This document shows positions 1 to 6,836 of a stretch of DNA of 15,292 nt, piece by piece (positions within the stretch are counted from its first letter, which is position 1; each line of letters begins with the position of its first letter). The notes under the pieces were generated by a model, which was not told the origin of the DNA, did no database searches, and saw nothing but the letters and a program-made list of their open reading frames with translations. The position numbers were made by a program, and so were the translations under genes. The DNA is from Chloroflexota bacterium (GTDB taxonomy: Bacteria; Chloroflexota; Dehalococcoidia; Lucifugimonadales; JADFKI01): the NCBI GenBank assembly GCA_022565015.1, contig JADFKI010000056.1:1-15292 (forward strand). Reading direction: 5' to 3'.

Positions 1-432
1 GAGGGTTACGGCAGCCATAAGAGGGACCATCGATATCGACTGAGTCAGCGAAAGCATCACGCTGAACGTAATAATGAAATGCCATGGCTCGGTGATTACG
101 CCGAGCAGCAGCATGCTGATTGCGTATAGGACCCCGCCGCCAAACATCATGCGTCGCGCACCGTAGCGGTCTCCCAGCCAACCGCTGATTGGGGCAAAAA
201 GAGCGCCGACCAGGTAGTAGACCATGAGGGCGAAGCCGATCATGCCTATGCTCCAGCCGAAACCACCCTGCGGGTCGCTCAGTGGCGCTACGACTACGCC
301 TGCGGCCATTCCGATGGAGCTGCCGATAATCTGGACCATAGCCAGCAGCCCGACTATCACCCAGCTGTAATGCACCCCCCATGGCAGACGGGTGGCGATG
401 ACGTTCAGATTAGGGCTTGCGATGAGTGCCAA
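1..432 (-). CDS. MFS transporter, N-terminal part (runs off left edge)
   Basis: Reading the minus strand gives the first ~144 residues of a major facilitator superfamily permease. TM1 starts near residue 22 (HYSWVIVGLLAMVQIIGSS). TM2 (MIGFALMVYYLVGALFAPIS) is followed by the MFS loop 2-3 signature GWLGDRYGARR. TM3 and the start of TM4 follow, and the frame is still open at base 1, so the C-terminal half lies outside the window. The start is uncertain. I chose TTG at 432: GAGGG lies about 10 bases upstream and it leaves a normal short cytoplasmic N-terminus. An in-frame ATG at 528 would add 32 residues but has no visible Shine-Dalgarno and would overlap the small ORF at 486-773. An in-frame TGA lies shortly upstream of 528. 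Substrate cannot be told; related permeases often carry organic acids or drugs. Confidence 0.82.
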   Translation of the reverse strand, partial: MALIASPNLNVIATRLPWGVHYSWVIVGLLAMVQIIGSSIGMAAGVVVAPLSDPQGGFGWSIGMIGFALMVYYLVGALFAPISGWLGDRYGARRMMFGGGVLYAISMLLLGVITEPWHFIITFSVMLSLTQSISMVPLMAAVTL

Positions 433-485
433 TTTATCCAGTCCCTCAAAAAGCGGCCACCGAGTGGCGTAATTATCGGGCGATA

Positions 486-773
486 CTAATGCAGCGGGCA
501 GGCCAAAAGCAACGAGCTGCCCCACCATGTGTCGGCTGCACTTTGGCCGGCTTCACCTTTGGTTACAGCTGTCCGTGTGTTCGGCTGAGCCGGCAAGGGG
601 TTCACGCCAAGGCTCACGTTGCTTCCGATGGCGAAAGAGAGTTCCCGCTCATTATTGGCCGCGTCGACAGTCACGGCCCAGGCGCCGAAGAAAATGAACA
701 GTGCGACGACCATCGAAACGACAATCATGAACGAAACGGGTAACGGTACCCTGTTCATTTTCAGCATTCCCAT
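486..773 (-). CDS. Possible small single-pass membrane protein, doubtful
   Basis: A 95-codon frame with one strong hydrophobic segment near its N-terminus (residues ~10-30, SFMIVVSMVVALFIFFGAWA), followed by a polar tail with no recognised domain. This would fit a signal anchor or uncleaved signal with a short exported domain. ATG at 773 has GGGG about 8 bases upstream; a GTG at 809 and ATGs at 767 and 758 are alternatives. It lies just upstream of the MFS gene on the same strand, ending 53 bases before the TTG start chosen there but overlapping the alternative ATG start. It may be a real small gene co-transcribed with the transporter, or a chance frame. I recognise no family. Confidence 0.33.
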   Translation of the reverse strand: MGMLKMNRVPLPVSFMIVVSMVVALFIFFGAWAVTVDAANNERELSFAIGSNVSLGVNPLPAQPNTRTAVTKGEAGQSAADTWWGSSLLLACPLH

Positions 774-1091
774 TAACGAGACCCCACGGCTTCCGGATAT
801 TTGTCGCACCCACGCCCTGCACCCATACCCGCCGTTTGCGACGCCAGGAGATATTATATTCTATTTCTGGCTGATAATCCGATGTAAGCTCCCAGAGGTG
901 CGATATCTGCAATTGTGCAGAGGGCCAGACGACGTGGGATCACTCTAACGGACGGCGTATAAAGCTTGGCCGAATCGAACCTCTAAAAGCGTGCTTTCAT
1001 AAGTCGAAATTGCAGACTTCGAAAAGTTACGGATGCCAAGATAAAAGACCAGTCCATCCGCATATTATGGCTCATGTATTCCAAATTTACC
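774..1091. other. Non-coding stretch, nothing firm
   Basis: About 320 bases between the stop of the 471-aa gene and the small membrane ORF, AT-richer than most of the window (for example TATTATATTCTATTTC near 851). I see only weak hairpins: AAGTC/GACTT around 1001-1018 and AAAGC/GCTTT at 986-997. Neither has a T-tract good enough to call a terminator. No convincing gene or RNA. Confidence 0.5.
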
Positions 1092-2507
1092 TCAGCTATC
1101 TGAATCCTGAGAAGCTGGAACGCCGTGCGGAAATATCCTCTGGCTCTCACGCACCAAGTCTGCCATTTTAAACTGCAGGTTCTTTCTCGCATCGTCGCGA
1201 TGAGCAATGTCACTTTTGAATTCGATTGGCCGGAATTGAAAGTACTCGTCTCTCGCCAATACGACATAGCCCCAGTCTCCATCTATCTTGTCTCGAACGA
1301 CCACTGCAAGAAAGCTCCCAGTATCATCGGAAAACCAACCATCCTCCATTACGATTGGATGTTCGTTGGAGATTTCCATGCCACGAGTGGCTTGGAACTG
1401 ACTCTTCGAAATAGCCACAATCGCAATCGGCGGACGTGGGGGTGGAACGCTCGCAGGTGGCTGAAAATAACCTGTTACAGTCTTTGATGTGATTGGATGC
1501 CAGTTTGGAAACTCTGCCGAATATTGGCCATCTTCAATATAAACTTGGATAGCGTCTATGAAGAACTCTCGTGCCAAGGGGTGCAGTGCATTAGGATTGT
1601 GGTATACGACCAATCCCTGACCCCAAGACTCGACAAACGGTGGTTGCGCTAGATTGTAGGAGAAGAAGGTGGGGTCCATCGCATCTGGGTCTTCATTAAA
1701 GCAGAACCCAACGCGGGTGATACTTACTTGCTGGGCTTCGAAACCATGTTGGTATCCCATTCGCACGAATTTCGCGTGCGTACCGCTGTTTGTGAATAGG
1801 ACAGCACTAACATTTTCCGCGTCAGGTTGGCCAAAGAAATACGATGGAATGACTTTGTCACCTGACTGGTGGGACTCAACCGCAAAGGTCGAGACCCTCA
1901 ACGAACCATCAGAGAGCCATTCAGCGGATTGCATAATGCCATAGAGATATTGCGATAGCGCGTAATCCGAAAAACTGAGCGATTCGTCGTCTTGAAATGC
2001 CTCGATTGCCAGTACTATTGGCAAATCTTGGCATTGCTCTAGTTCCCAGTATTTTTTTTGAAGCTTCGAAAATAATGGGCTGCCGAAGCGAATTGGAAGT
2101 TCCTGACTCTGGTATTCCCGAAGCTCGTCCGCAGTTAAATCGGAAACTGACTTGCCCGAAGTACTGAGCGCACCTGATTGAGAAGGATTTACCGTAGTAG
2201 CCTCAACCGCTACGGTTAAATCATTGCGGCTAACGATATAATCCGGGCTAGTGTGGGTGCGATCTATATCGAAACCTGACCGTGAAAAATATGCATGCAG
2301 GTAGAGTTCAAAGTATCGAGCATCAAAGCCCGTGGTTTGAAACTGTTCAAGAAAATTTCCGTCAACGTCTTCGAATTCCTGGTAAACGTCATCCAACATG
2401 GCCCGCGCAGCGGCGCGGGCGGGATGAGTCATAACTAGAACAAAGTGGGGGTTCAGTTTCTCTTGGTCCACTACGGGGACGAATAGAGTCTTTTGATTAT
2501 TGGACAT
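1092..2507 (-). CDS. Protein of unknown function, possible degenerate PD-(D/E)XK-like fold; AT-rich, probably acquired
   Basis: A 471-aa soluble protein without signal peptide or membrane segments. I do not recognise the family. Residues 63-105 hold an arrangement like a PD-(D/E)XK nuclease core: helix ARYFELYLHAYF with E67, then SPDYIV (P88 D89), then VAVEATT with E102. The usual Lys after the acidic residue is Thr here, so activity is doubtful unless a Lys elsewhere (for example in FSKLQKKYWE, 146-155) replaces it. This reading is inference. A proline-rich linker (PPASVPPPRPP) sits near residue 350, suggesting a separate C-terminal domain. ATG at 2507 has a weak GAGAG 5 bases upstream. Base composition stands out: about 43% GC in the line at 1801-1860 against 67% at 5401-5460 in the transketolase-like gene. 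That suggests horizontal acquisition, perhaps of a defence or mobile-element cargo gene. Coding on its length is sure; function is not. Confidence 0.85.
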   Translation of the reverse strand: MSNNQKTLFVPVVDQEKLNPHFVLVMTHPARAAARAMLDDVYQEFEDVDGNFLEQFQTTGFDARYFELYLHAYFSRSGFDIDRTHTSPDYIVSRNDLTVAVEATTVNPSQSGALSTSGKSVSDLTADELREYQSQELPIRFGSPLFSKLQKKYWELEQCQDLPIVLAIEAFQDDESLSFSDYALSQYLYGIMQSAEWLSDGSLRVSTFAVESHQSGDKVIPSYFFGQPDAENVSAVLFTNSGTHAKFVRMGYQHGFEAQQVSITRVGFCFNEDPDAMDPTFFSYNLAQPPFVESWGQGLVVYHNPNALHPLAREFFIDAIQVYIEDGQYSAEFPNWHPITSKTVTGYFQPPASVPPPRPPIAIVAISKSQFQATRGMEISNEHPIVMEDGWFSDDTGSFLAVVVRDKIDGDWGYVVLARDEYFQFRPIEFKSDIAHRDDARKNLQFKMADLVRESQRIFPHGVPASQDSDS

Positions 2508-2563
2508 TAAATCTCTCGTGACAAATTACCAGGCCAGATGTTGCTGAGCGTGCCGAGGGCTGT

Positions 2564-3532
2564 CTACTCCTCCAGACGCTTCGCAGGGATGCTCCCCATC
2601 CTGCCCGCCCGATAGTCCTCGATCGCCTGTTTTATCTCGTCTCTGGTGTTCATCACGAAGGGACCATACCACGCGACCTGCTCCTTGATCGGGCTCCCTC
2701 CCAGAAGGAGGACCTCCAGATGGGGCTGTCCGTTGTCCTGCTTCGCGTCGGAGAATACGGTAACGACGTCGCCCCGTCCCAGGACGGCAAGCTGGCCCTC
2801 GTTTATGGGGCGCCGGTCCGGTCCGACGGTCCCACGGCCCGCCAGGACGTAGACGAGCGCATTGAAGTGCGCCGGCCAGGGCACCTGCAGCCGTGCACCC
2901 GGACTCAAGCTCGCGTGGGCGTACGTGATGGGAGTCCGGGTGCTGCCGGGGCCACGTTGCCCGACCAGCTCCCCGGCAATTAGTCGAACGATCGCGCCTC
3001 CGTCCTCCGAGGCAAGCAGCGTCGCCCTGTCTGCTTCAAGGTCCTGGTAGCGAGGGGGAGCCCACTTGTCCGCTCTCGGAAGGTTGACCCAGAGCTGCAC
3101 GCCGTGGAACAGGCCGCCCTTCGTAACGATCTTCTCGGTAGGCATCTCGGAGTGGACGATTCCCGCCCCGGCCGTCATCCACTGCGTCGCGCCGTCCGTG
3201 ATGAGGCCTCCACCCCCGTTGGAGTCGCGATGCTCAAGCTCACCGTCCATCATGTACGTAACGGTCTCGAAACCTCGATGGGGATGGTCCGGGGCGCCCT
3301 TGGCCTCGCCGGGGGAATACTCAACGGCGCCCAGGTGGTCCAGCAGGAGGAATGGACCGACAAGCCGAAGGTCGACCCCTGAAAAGGCCCTGCGGACCTC
3401 GAAGCCTTCGCCCTCCAGCATCCTGGGGGCATCGACGATGTCAACCGCCCGCCGCTCGACGACGCCTGGCAAAATGGCCGCCGTGGGAATCTTGGGTAGC
3501 GTGGACAGGTCGTCCACGTAGACTGCCGGCAT
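2564..3532 (-). CDS. Pirin family protein
   Basis: A 322-aa bicupin of the pirin family, slightly longer than typical bacterial pirins (~230-300 aa). The N-terminal cupin holds the pirin signature PDHPHRGFETVTY (81-93) and TAGAGIVHSEMP (120-131). H83, H85, H127 and E129 match the four metal ligands of human pirin (H56, H58, H101, E103) in identity and spacing, so a bound Fe(II)-type metal is expected. The second cupin follows from about residue 200 (LQVPWPAHFNALVYVLAGRG). Bacterial pirins include quercetin 2,3-dioxygenases and regulators that bind pyruvate dehydrogenase E1 or respond to redox; which role applies here cannot be told. ATG at 3532 is supported by AAGGGG 6 bases upstream. The gene stands alone, divergent from the transketolase-like gene across a 718-bp gap. 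Confidence 0.95.
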   Translation of the reverse strand: MPAVYVDDLSTLPKIPTAAILPGVVERRAVDIVDAPRMLEGEGFEVRRAFSGVDLRLVGPFLLLDHLGAVEYSPGEAKGAPDHPHRGFETVTYMMDGELEHRDSNGGGGLITDGATQWMTAGAGIVHSEMPTEKIVTKGGLFHGVQLWVNLPRADKWAPPRYQDLEADRATLLASEDGGAIVRLIAGELVGQRGPGSTRTPITYAHASLSPGARLQVPWPAHFNALVYVLAGRGTVGPDRRPINEGQLAVLGRGDVVTVFSDAKQDNGQPHLEVLLLGGSPIKEQVAWYGPFVMNTRDEIKQAIEDYRAGRMGSIPAKRLEE

Positions 3533-3576
3533 GATTCACCCCTTTCCAGTTAATTCTAGTACTTAGTGTTGGAAAT

Positions 3577-3605
3577 CCGCGCACACTTCAGAAGCCCGTG
3601 CGCGG
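3577..3605. promoter_or_regulatory. 8-bp inverted repeat upstream of pirin, candidate operator or hairpin
   Basis: Perfect arms CCGCGCAC (3577-3584) and GTGCGCGG (3598-3605) with a 13-base loop. It lies 45 bases upstream of the pirin start. On the minus strand a TAGAAT (3553-3558) could be a -10 box; its -35 would then overlap the proximal arm, so a bound regulator could block polymerase. No T-tract follows on either strand, so a terminator is unlikely. The repeat is seen; its role is inference. Confidence 0.4.
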
Positions 3606-3658
3606 CTTGCTACAGCGATAACCATATAACGCTGACTTATGCTACCTAGTATTAGTCT

Positions 3659-3677
3659 ATGCAGGGGAGCTCTGCAT
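3659..3677. repeat. 6-bp inverted repeat ATGCAG/CTGCAT
   Basis: Perfect arms ATGCAG (3659-3664) and CTGCAT (3672-3677) separated by 7 bases. It could be an operator or chance; the arms are short and nothing else supports a role. Confidence 0.25.
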
Positions 3678-3769
3678 CTTCATTTTCGCCGGTTCCGGAT
3701 TGAGTTGCCCGTGGTCCGTCTAGTTTTCCGCGTCGCCAGGCATGTCTTACCGACACCGACGCATCAGGG

Positions 3770-3874
3770 GAAGAATCTGGGGCGGGGTGTGCCGCGCCTT
3801 CCACGTAGAACCGGGCTCCCATGAGTCTCGAAGAGCCGCACCTCCCCAGATTCTTCGCTTCTCACAGAATGACA
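3770..3874. repeat. Inverted repeat with dispersed-repeat signature (MITE/REP-like)
   Basis: Perfect 13-bp arms GAAGAATCTGGGG (3770-3782) and CCCCAGATTCTTC (3844-3856) enclose 61 bases. Pairing can continue imperfectly inward (GGGTGTGCCGC against GCCGCACC). The right arm runs on through GCTTCTCACAGAATGACA (3857-3874). This resembles, from memory, a palindromic dispersed repeat common in many bacterial genomes (minus-strand form TGTCATTCTGAG, then AGCGAAGAATCT). The structure is seen; assignment to that repeat family is recall plus inference. It is not part of any gene and has no transposase nearby. Confidence 0.6.
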
Positions 3875-4073
3875 GGCGGTCGAAACGCTGTTTTTCTGAC
3901 CGGCAACGTGAGCTTCGCCGGAAGCGGTCTAGGAATAGGAGACCGACAATGCCACGGCAGTTGATAAACGGCGATGCGAACATTGGGGCAGGTCTCTGTC
4001 GAATAAACACCTCCATCAATCGCCATAGTCATCTCGTGCCGGCCTCGCCCGGCATTTCCCCACCGCGTCAATC

Positions 4074-4131
4074 TGGTATATCATGTCCAGTGCTCCATGG
4101 GTTCTCTTGCCCCAAGGCATTGTGGTATATC
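4074..4131. promoter_or_regulatory. Direct repeat TGGTATATC, candidate operator pair
   Basis: TGGTATATC occurs at 4074-4082 and again at 4123-4131, 49 bases apart, 120-177 bases upstream of the transketolase-like start. The sequence is close to TGGTATACCA-type half sites bound by GntR-family repressors, so it may be a control element. Only the repeat is seen; no regulator gene is in the window. Confidence 0.3.
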
Positions 4132-4186
4132 CTGACGCATAGCATTGATGGCCGCGCTCCGCCTTGACGGCAGATAGGATGGCGGC

Positions 4187-4216
4187 TTGAGCCCAAGGCT
4201 AATCACACGCTAAGAT
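4187..4216 (+). promoter_or_regulatory. Possible sigma70-like promoter for the transketolase-like gene
   Basis: TTGAGC (4187-4192) and TAAGAT (4211-4216) are separated by 18 bases, giving a start site near 4223 and a leader of about 28 bases to the ATG at 4251. Match is moderate and prediction is by eye. Confidence 0.28.
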
Positions 4217-4250
4217 ATCTCAGGAAATTCAATAAAGAGAGCGTAGAATT

Positions 4251-6812
4251 ATGGCATCGTCAAACGGAGGCTCAAAGGCAACGGTAAGCAGCGTCGCACT
4301 TTCGAGTCGCACCACGGGTAAAACGGTCTCCCTGCCGGACTTCGATAAGGAACGTCTGGAGGATATAGGCTTCCTGACCGCCATGACTCTGGTGGTCATG
4401 GGCAATTACGCCCAGACGGGGCACTTCGGCGGTCCTCTGGCCTACACGCCTTACACCGTGGCGATCCACCTCGTAGGACCGAAGCTTGGTGGCCTGCGGT
4501 ACGACTATCGCCGGCCAAAGCACCCTTATGCTGACAAGTTCATGCTTGCCGGCGGGCATAACGCCCCCGTTACCTATGCCATGTGGATGATCATGGGCGA
4601 GGCGATGGCCAGGAAACACGCCATGACGGGCGACAAGCGCTACGCCGTAGACCCGAACACCGCCATGCTGTCAATCGACGCCCTGGGTTTCCGCCGAGGC
4701 AGTGGCGCCCTCGAAACGTTGCTCAGCGACAACGATCTCACGGACCATCCGTTGATGGCCCAGGCGAAGATCAGGGGAATCAGGGCCCTGGCCGGACACG
4801 CCGAGAGCACCGATCTCACCAACGACGTCAACGGCGGCCCATCCGGAATCGGTATCGCGACGGCGGCGGGCAAGGCGGTTTTCTGGGACATGATCGGTGC
4901 CCCGGACAGCCTAAAGATCATCGCCATCGAAGGCGAGTTTGCCATGACGTCCGGGCACTCCCAGGAGATGAAGACTCAGGCGGTGGCCCAGCAGGTCGGC
5001 AAGCGCTTGAGAATATTCCTCTCTTACAACAATGCGGGGATCGACGATGAGCTGGTGGGCAGCGTTATCAAGCCCCAGTACGACGCCTATCGGATTCAAG
5101 ACCAGTGGGCATCCTACGGCTGGAACACCCTGTATCTAGACAACGGCAACGATTTCGAGCAGGTCGTGGCCGCGTTAAAGACCATGGAGGACTGGGACCC
5201 TGCCGACGACCGCCCCATGATCGTCATTGGCAAGACCGTCAAGGGTTGGTGGCCCGCGGCGGAGAACGGCAAGATTCCAGACTACGGGGACCAGATCGTC
5301 AGCTACGCGAGCCATCCCTACGCCTTTGCCATGAACGGCGACTACTTTCAGGGCCTTGCGGCCACCTTCGAAAAGCGCTTCGGCGTCGAATTCCAGGGCA
5401 TTCGGGACGGCGCCGTCACCGACACCCGCGAGCGCCTGATCCAGCTCAAGACCAACATGGATGTCGCCATGTCCGTACTGGGCGAGAACGGGCTCGGCGA
5501 CTGGCTTGCGGACAGGCTCGTCGAAATCGGCGACTCGGTCGATGACGACATGCCCCTGCGCATTGACAGGACGGTGGACCCGTTCCAGGACTCGCGCCTC
5601 GCCGTGAAGAATCTGCCCGTCGAGCCGCAGACCGTCACCGTCAAGAATCCCATCTCGGGCGAAGAGAAGGTGGTATCCATAAAGCTGTTTGAGGAGCCGG
5701 GCAACGTGCGCGGCACCCGACGCGCTATATCCGAGATAACCAAATGGATGAACTACGTGACGGACAATCGGTTCGTCATCGTCGCCGCAGACCTTGCGGA
5801 GTCCATAAACGTCGAAGGCGGGTCCTTTTGGGGCCATTACGATCCGGTGAAGAATCCGGCCGGTGTGCGACTCAAGGCGGCGATTCAAGAGGCGGGCAAC
5901 GCGTCGACCGCGATAGGTCTCGTTGGCCAAAGCGCCTCGATGGACCCGAAAAAGCACGTCGGCGTATGGGCGATCAGCGGCTCGTACGGTGCGTTCACCC
6001 CGCTGATGTACCTGCCTGCGCGTGTCTGGAGCCAGCAGAACCAGAACAGCCCATTCAGGGTCGGCGTCCTAAACGTGCTGGCCGGCCACTCGGGACCTGA
6101 GACCGCGGCCGACGCAAGGACGCACTTCGGCATCTTTTCGCCCCAGGTGTGGAAGCTATTCCCCAGAAACCAGGTGATCACGCTGAGCTTCTGGGACTAT
6201 AACGACGTCGCACCCGCGTATTTTGCGGCGGTAGAGATTGCCGCAAGGGACCCGAAGGTAGGCGTGATCGTTCTCGAGGTCGCGAGACCGGACTTCCCCG
6301 CCGCGGACAGGTCGACCTTTGCCGACACGGACCTGATGGCCGCGGCAAAGGGTTTCTATGTTATAAAGGACTTCGATCCGGGAAAGCCCAGGCACGGGTA
6401 CGTCCTTGTGCAGGGGTCGTCCTCGACCGTCAACCTCGTTAAAGTCTTGCCCAGGCTCGAACAGGACGGAGTCAACGTAAAGGTTGTCTCGGCAATCAGC
6501 GAGGCCCTATTCCATCGACAGACCAAGGAATATCAGGATTCGGTATTCCCGTCCGCCGCCGCATACGATCTGATGGTGGTAAGCACGGGCACCCGGCGCG
6601 TGTGGCCGTACCAGAGCGTCGGTCCGCTGACGGACGAGTATTCGCTGGTGTCGGACTGGCATGACGAGTGGCTGACCGGCGGCACGGAATCGGACGTAAT
6701 CACCGAGGCCCACCTGGACACTGAGTCCATTTACCAGGGCATCAAGCGGTTCGCCAACGACCACGGCAGCCGAATATCACGTCAGACCGAGCAGCTGGCG
6801 GGCCTGGCGTAG
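4251..6812 (+). CDS. Transketolase-like thiamine diphosphate enzyme
   Basis: An 853-aa cytosolic ThDP enzyme with transketolase architecture: N-terminal PP domain (~40-335), Pyr domain (~490-690) and C-terminal domain (~700-840). Equivalents of transketolase motifs are visible: GHFGGPLAY (57-65), GGHNAPVTY (101-109), GHAESTDL (182-189) and GGPSGIGIA (195-203). GEFAMTSGHSQEM (228-240) is followed by NNAGID (260-265). The Pyr domain has ADLAES (513-518), IQEAGNASTAIGLV with E547 in place of the catalytic Glu, and LAGHSGPETAADARTHFG (610-627). The protein is longer than typical transketolase (~660 aa), with a ~38-residue N-terminal extension and a longer segment between the PP and Pyr domains, approaching the homodimeric pyruvate dehydrogenase E1 in size. 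The usual GDG metal motif is GEF, with E229 replacing Asp. It transfers or decarboxylates an alpha-keto or ketose substrate; the exact reaction cannot be told. ATG at 4251 has a weak GAGAG 9 bases upstream. Single gene, convergent with the hydroxylase. Confidence 0.88.
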   Translation: MASSNGGSKATVSSVALSSRTTGKTVSLPDFDKERLEDIGFLTAMTLVVMGNYAQTGHFGGPLAYTPYTVAIHLVGPKLGGLRYDYRRPKHPYADKFMLAGGHNAPVTYAMWMIMGEAMARKHAMTGDKRYAVDPNTAMLSIDALGFRRGSGALETLLSDNDLTDHPLMAQAKIRGIRALAGHAESTDLTNDVNGGPSGIGIATAAGKAVFWDMIGAPDSLKIIAIEGEFAMTSGHSQEMKTQAVAQQVGKRLRIFLSYNNAGIDDELVGSVIKPQYDAYRIQDQWASYGWNTLYLDNGNDFEQVVAALKTMEDWDPADDRPMIVIGKTVKGWWPAAENGKIPDYGDQIVSYASHPYAFAMNGDYFQGLAATFEKRFGVEFQGIRDGAVTDTRERLIQLKTNMDVAMSVLGENGLGDWLADRLVEIGDSVDDDMPLRIDRTVDPFQDSRLAVKNLPVEPQTVTVKNPISGEEKVVSIKLFEEPGNVRGTRRAISEITKWMNYVTDNRFVIVAADLAESINVEGGSFWGHYDPVKNPAGVRLKAAIQEAGNASTAIGLVGQSASMDPKKHVGVWAISGSYGAFTPLMYLPARVWSQQNQNSPFRVGVLNVLAGHSGPETAADARTHFGIFSPQVWKLFPRNQVITLSFWDYNDVAPAYFAAVEIAARDPKVGVIVLEVARPDFPAADRSTFADTDLMAAAKGFYVIKDFDPGKPRHGYVLVQGSSSTVNLVKVLPRLEQDGVNVKVVSAISEALFHRQTKEYQDSVFPSAAAYDLMVVSTGTRRVWPYQSVGPLTDEYSLVSDWHDEWLTGGTESDVITEAHLDTESIYQGIKRFANDHGSRISRQTEQLAGLA

Positions 6813-6836
6813 CCCGTCTGAGCCGAAGGGCCTAGC

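Larger units (their letters stand above)
3533..4250. other. Long divergent intergenic region rich in small repeats
   Basis: 718 bases between the pirin gene (minus) and the transketolase-like gene (plus). It holds the inverted repeats at 3577-3605, 3659-3677 and 3770-3856, a 9-bp direct repeat at 4074 and 4123, and a possible promoter at 4187-4216, each listed separately. A 72-codon plus-strand frame at 3949-4167 begins after AGGAGA but looks non-coding. I saw no TPP riboswitch consensus in front of the thiamine-dependent enzyme gene. Confidence 0.7.

Noticed and set aside
960..1005. Minus-strand GGTTCGATTC, like a tRNA T-arm remnant or attachment site
   Set aside because: The flanking bases do not pair into a T-stem and no anticodon arm or acceptor stem is found nearby.
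3949..4167. 72-codon plus-strand frame after AGGAGA
   Set aside because: Good ribosome-binding-like sequence, but the peptide has low-complexity, shadow-like composition, no domain or membrane segment, and the region is full of repeats.
4168..4250. TPP riboswitch in front of the thiamine enzyme gene
   Set aside because: No CUGAGA or GAUCUGGAUAAUGCC-like conserved segments; also transketolase-type genes need not carry one.
6813..6836. Terminator between the convergent transketolase-like and hydroxylase genes
   Set aside because: Only a 4-bp GCCC/GGGC pairing and no T-run.
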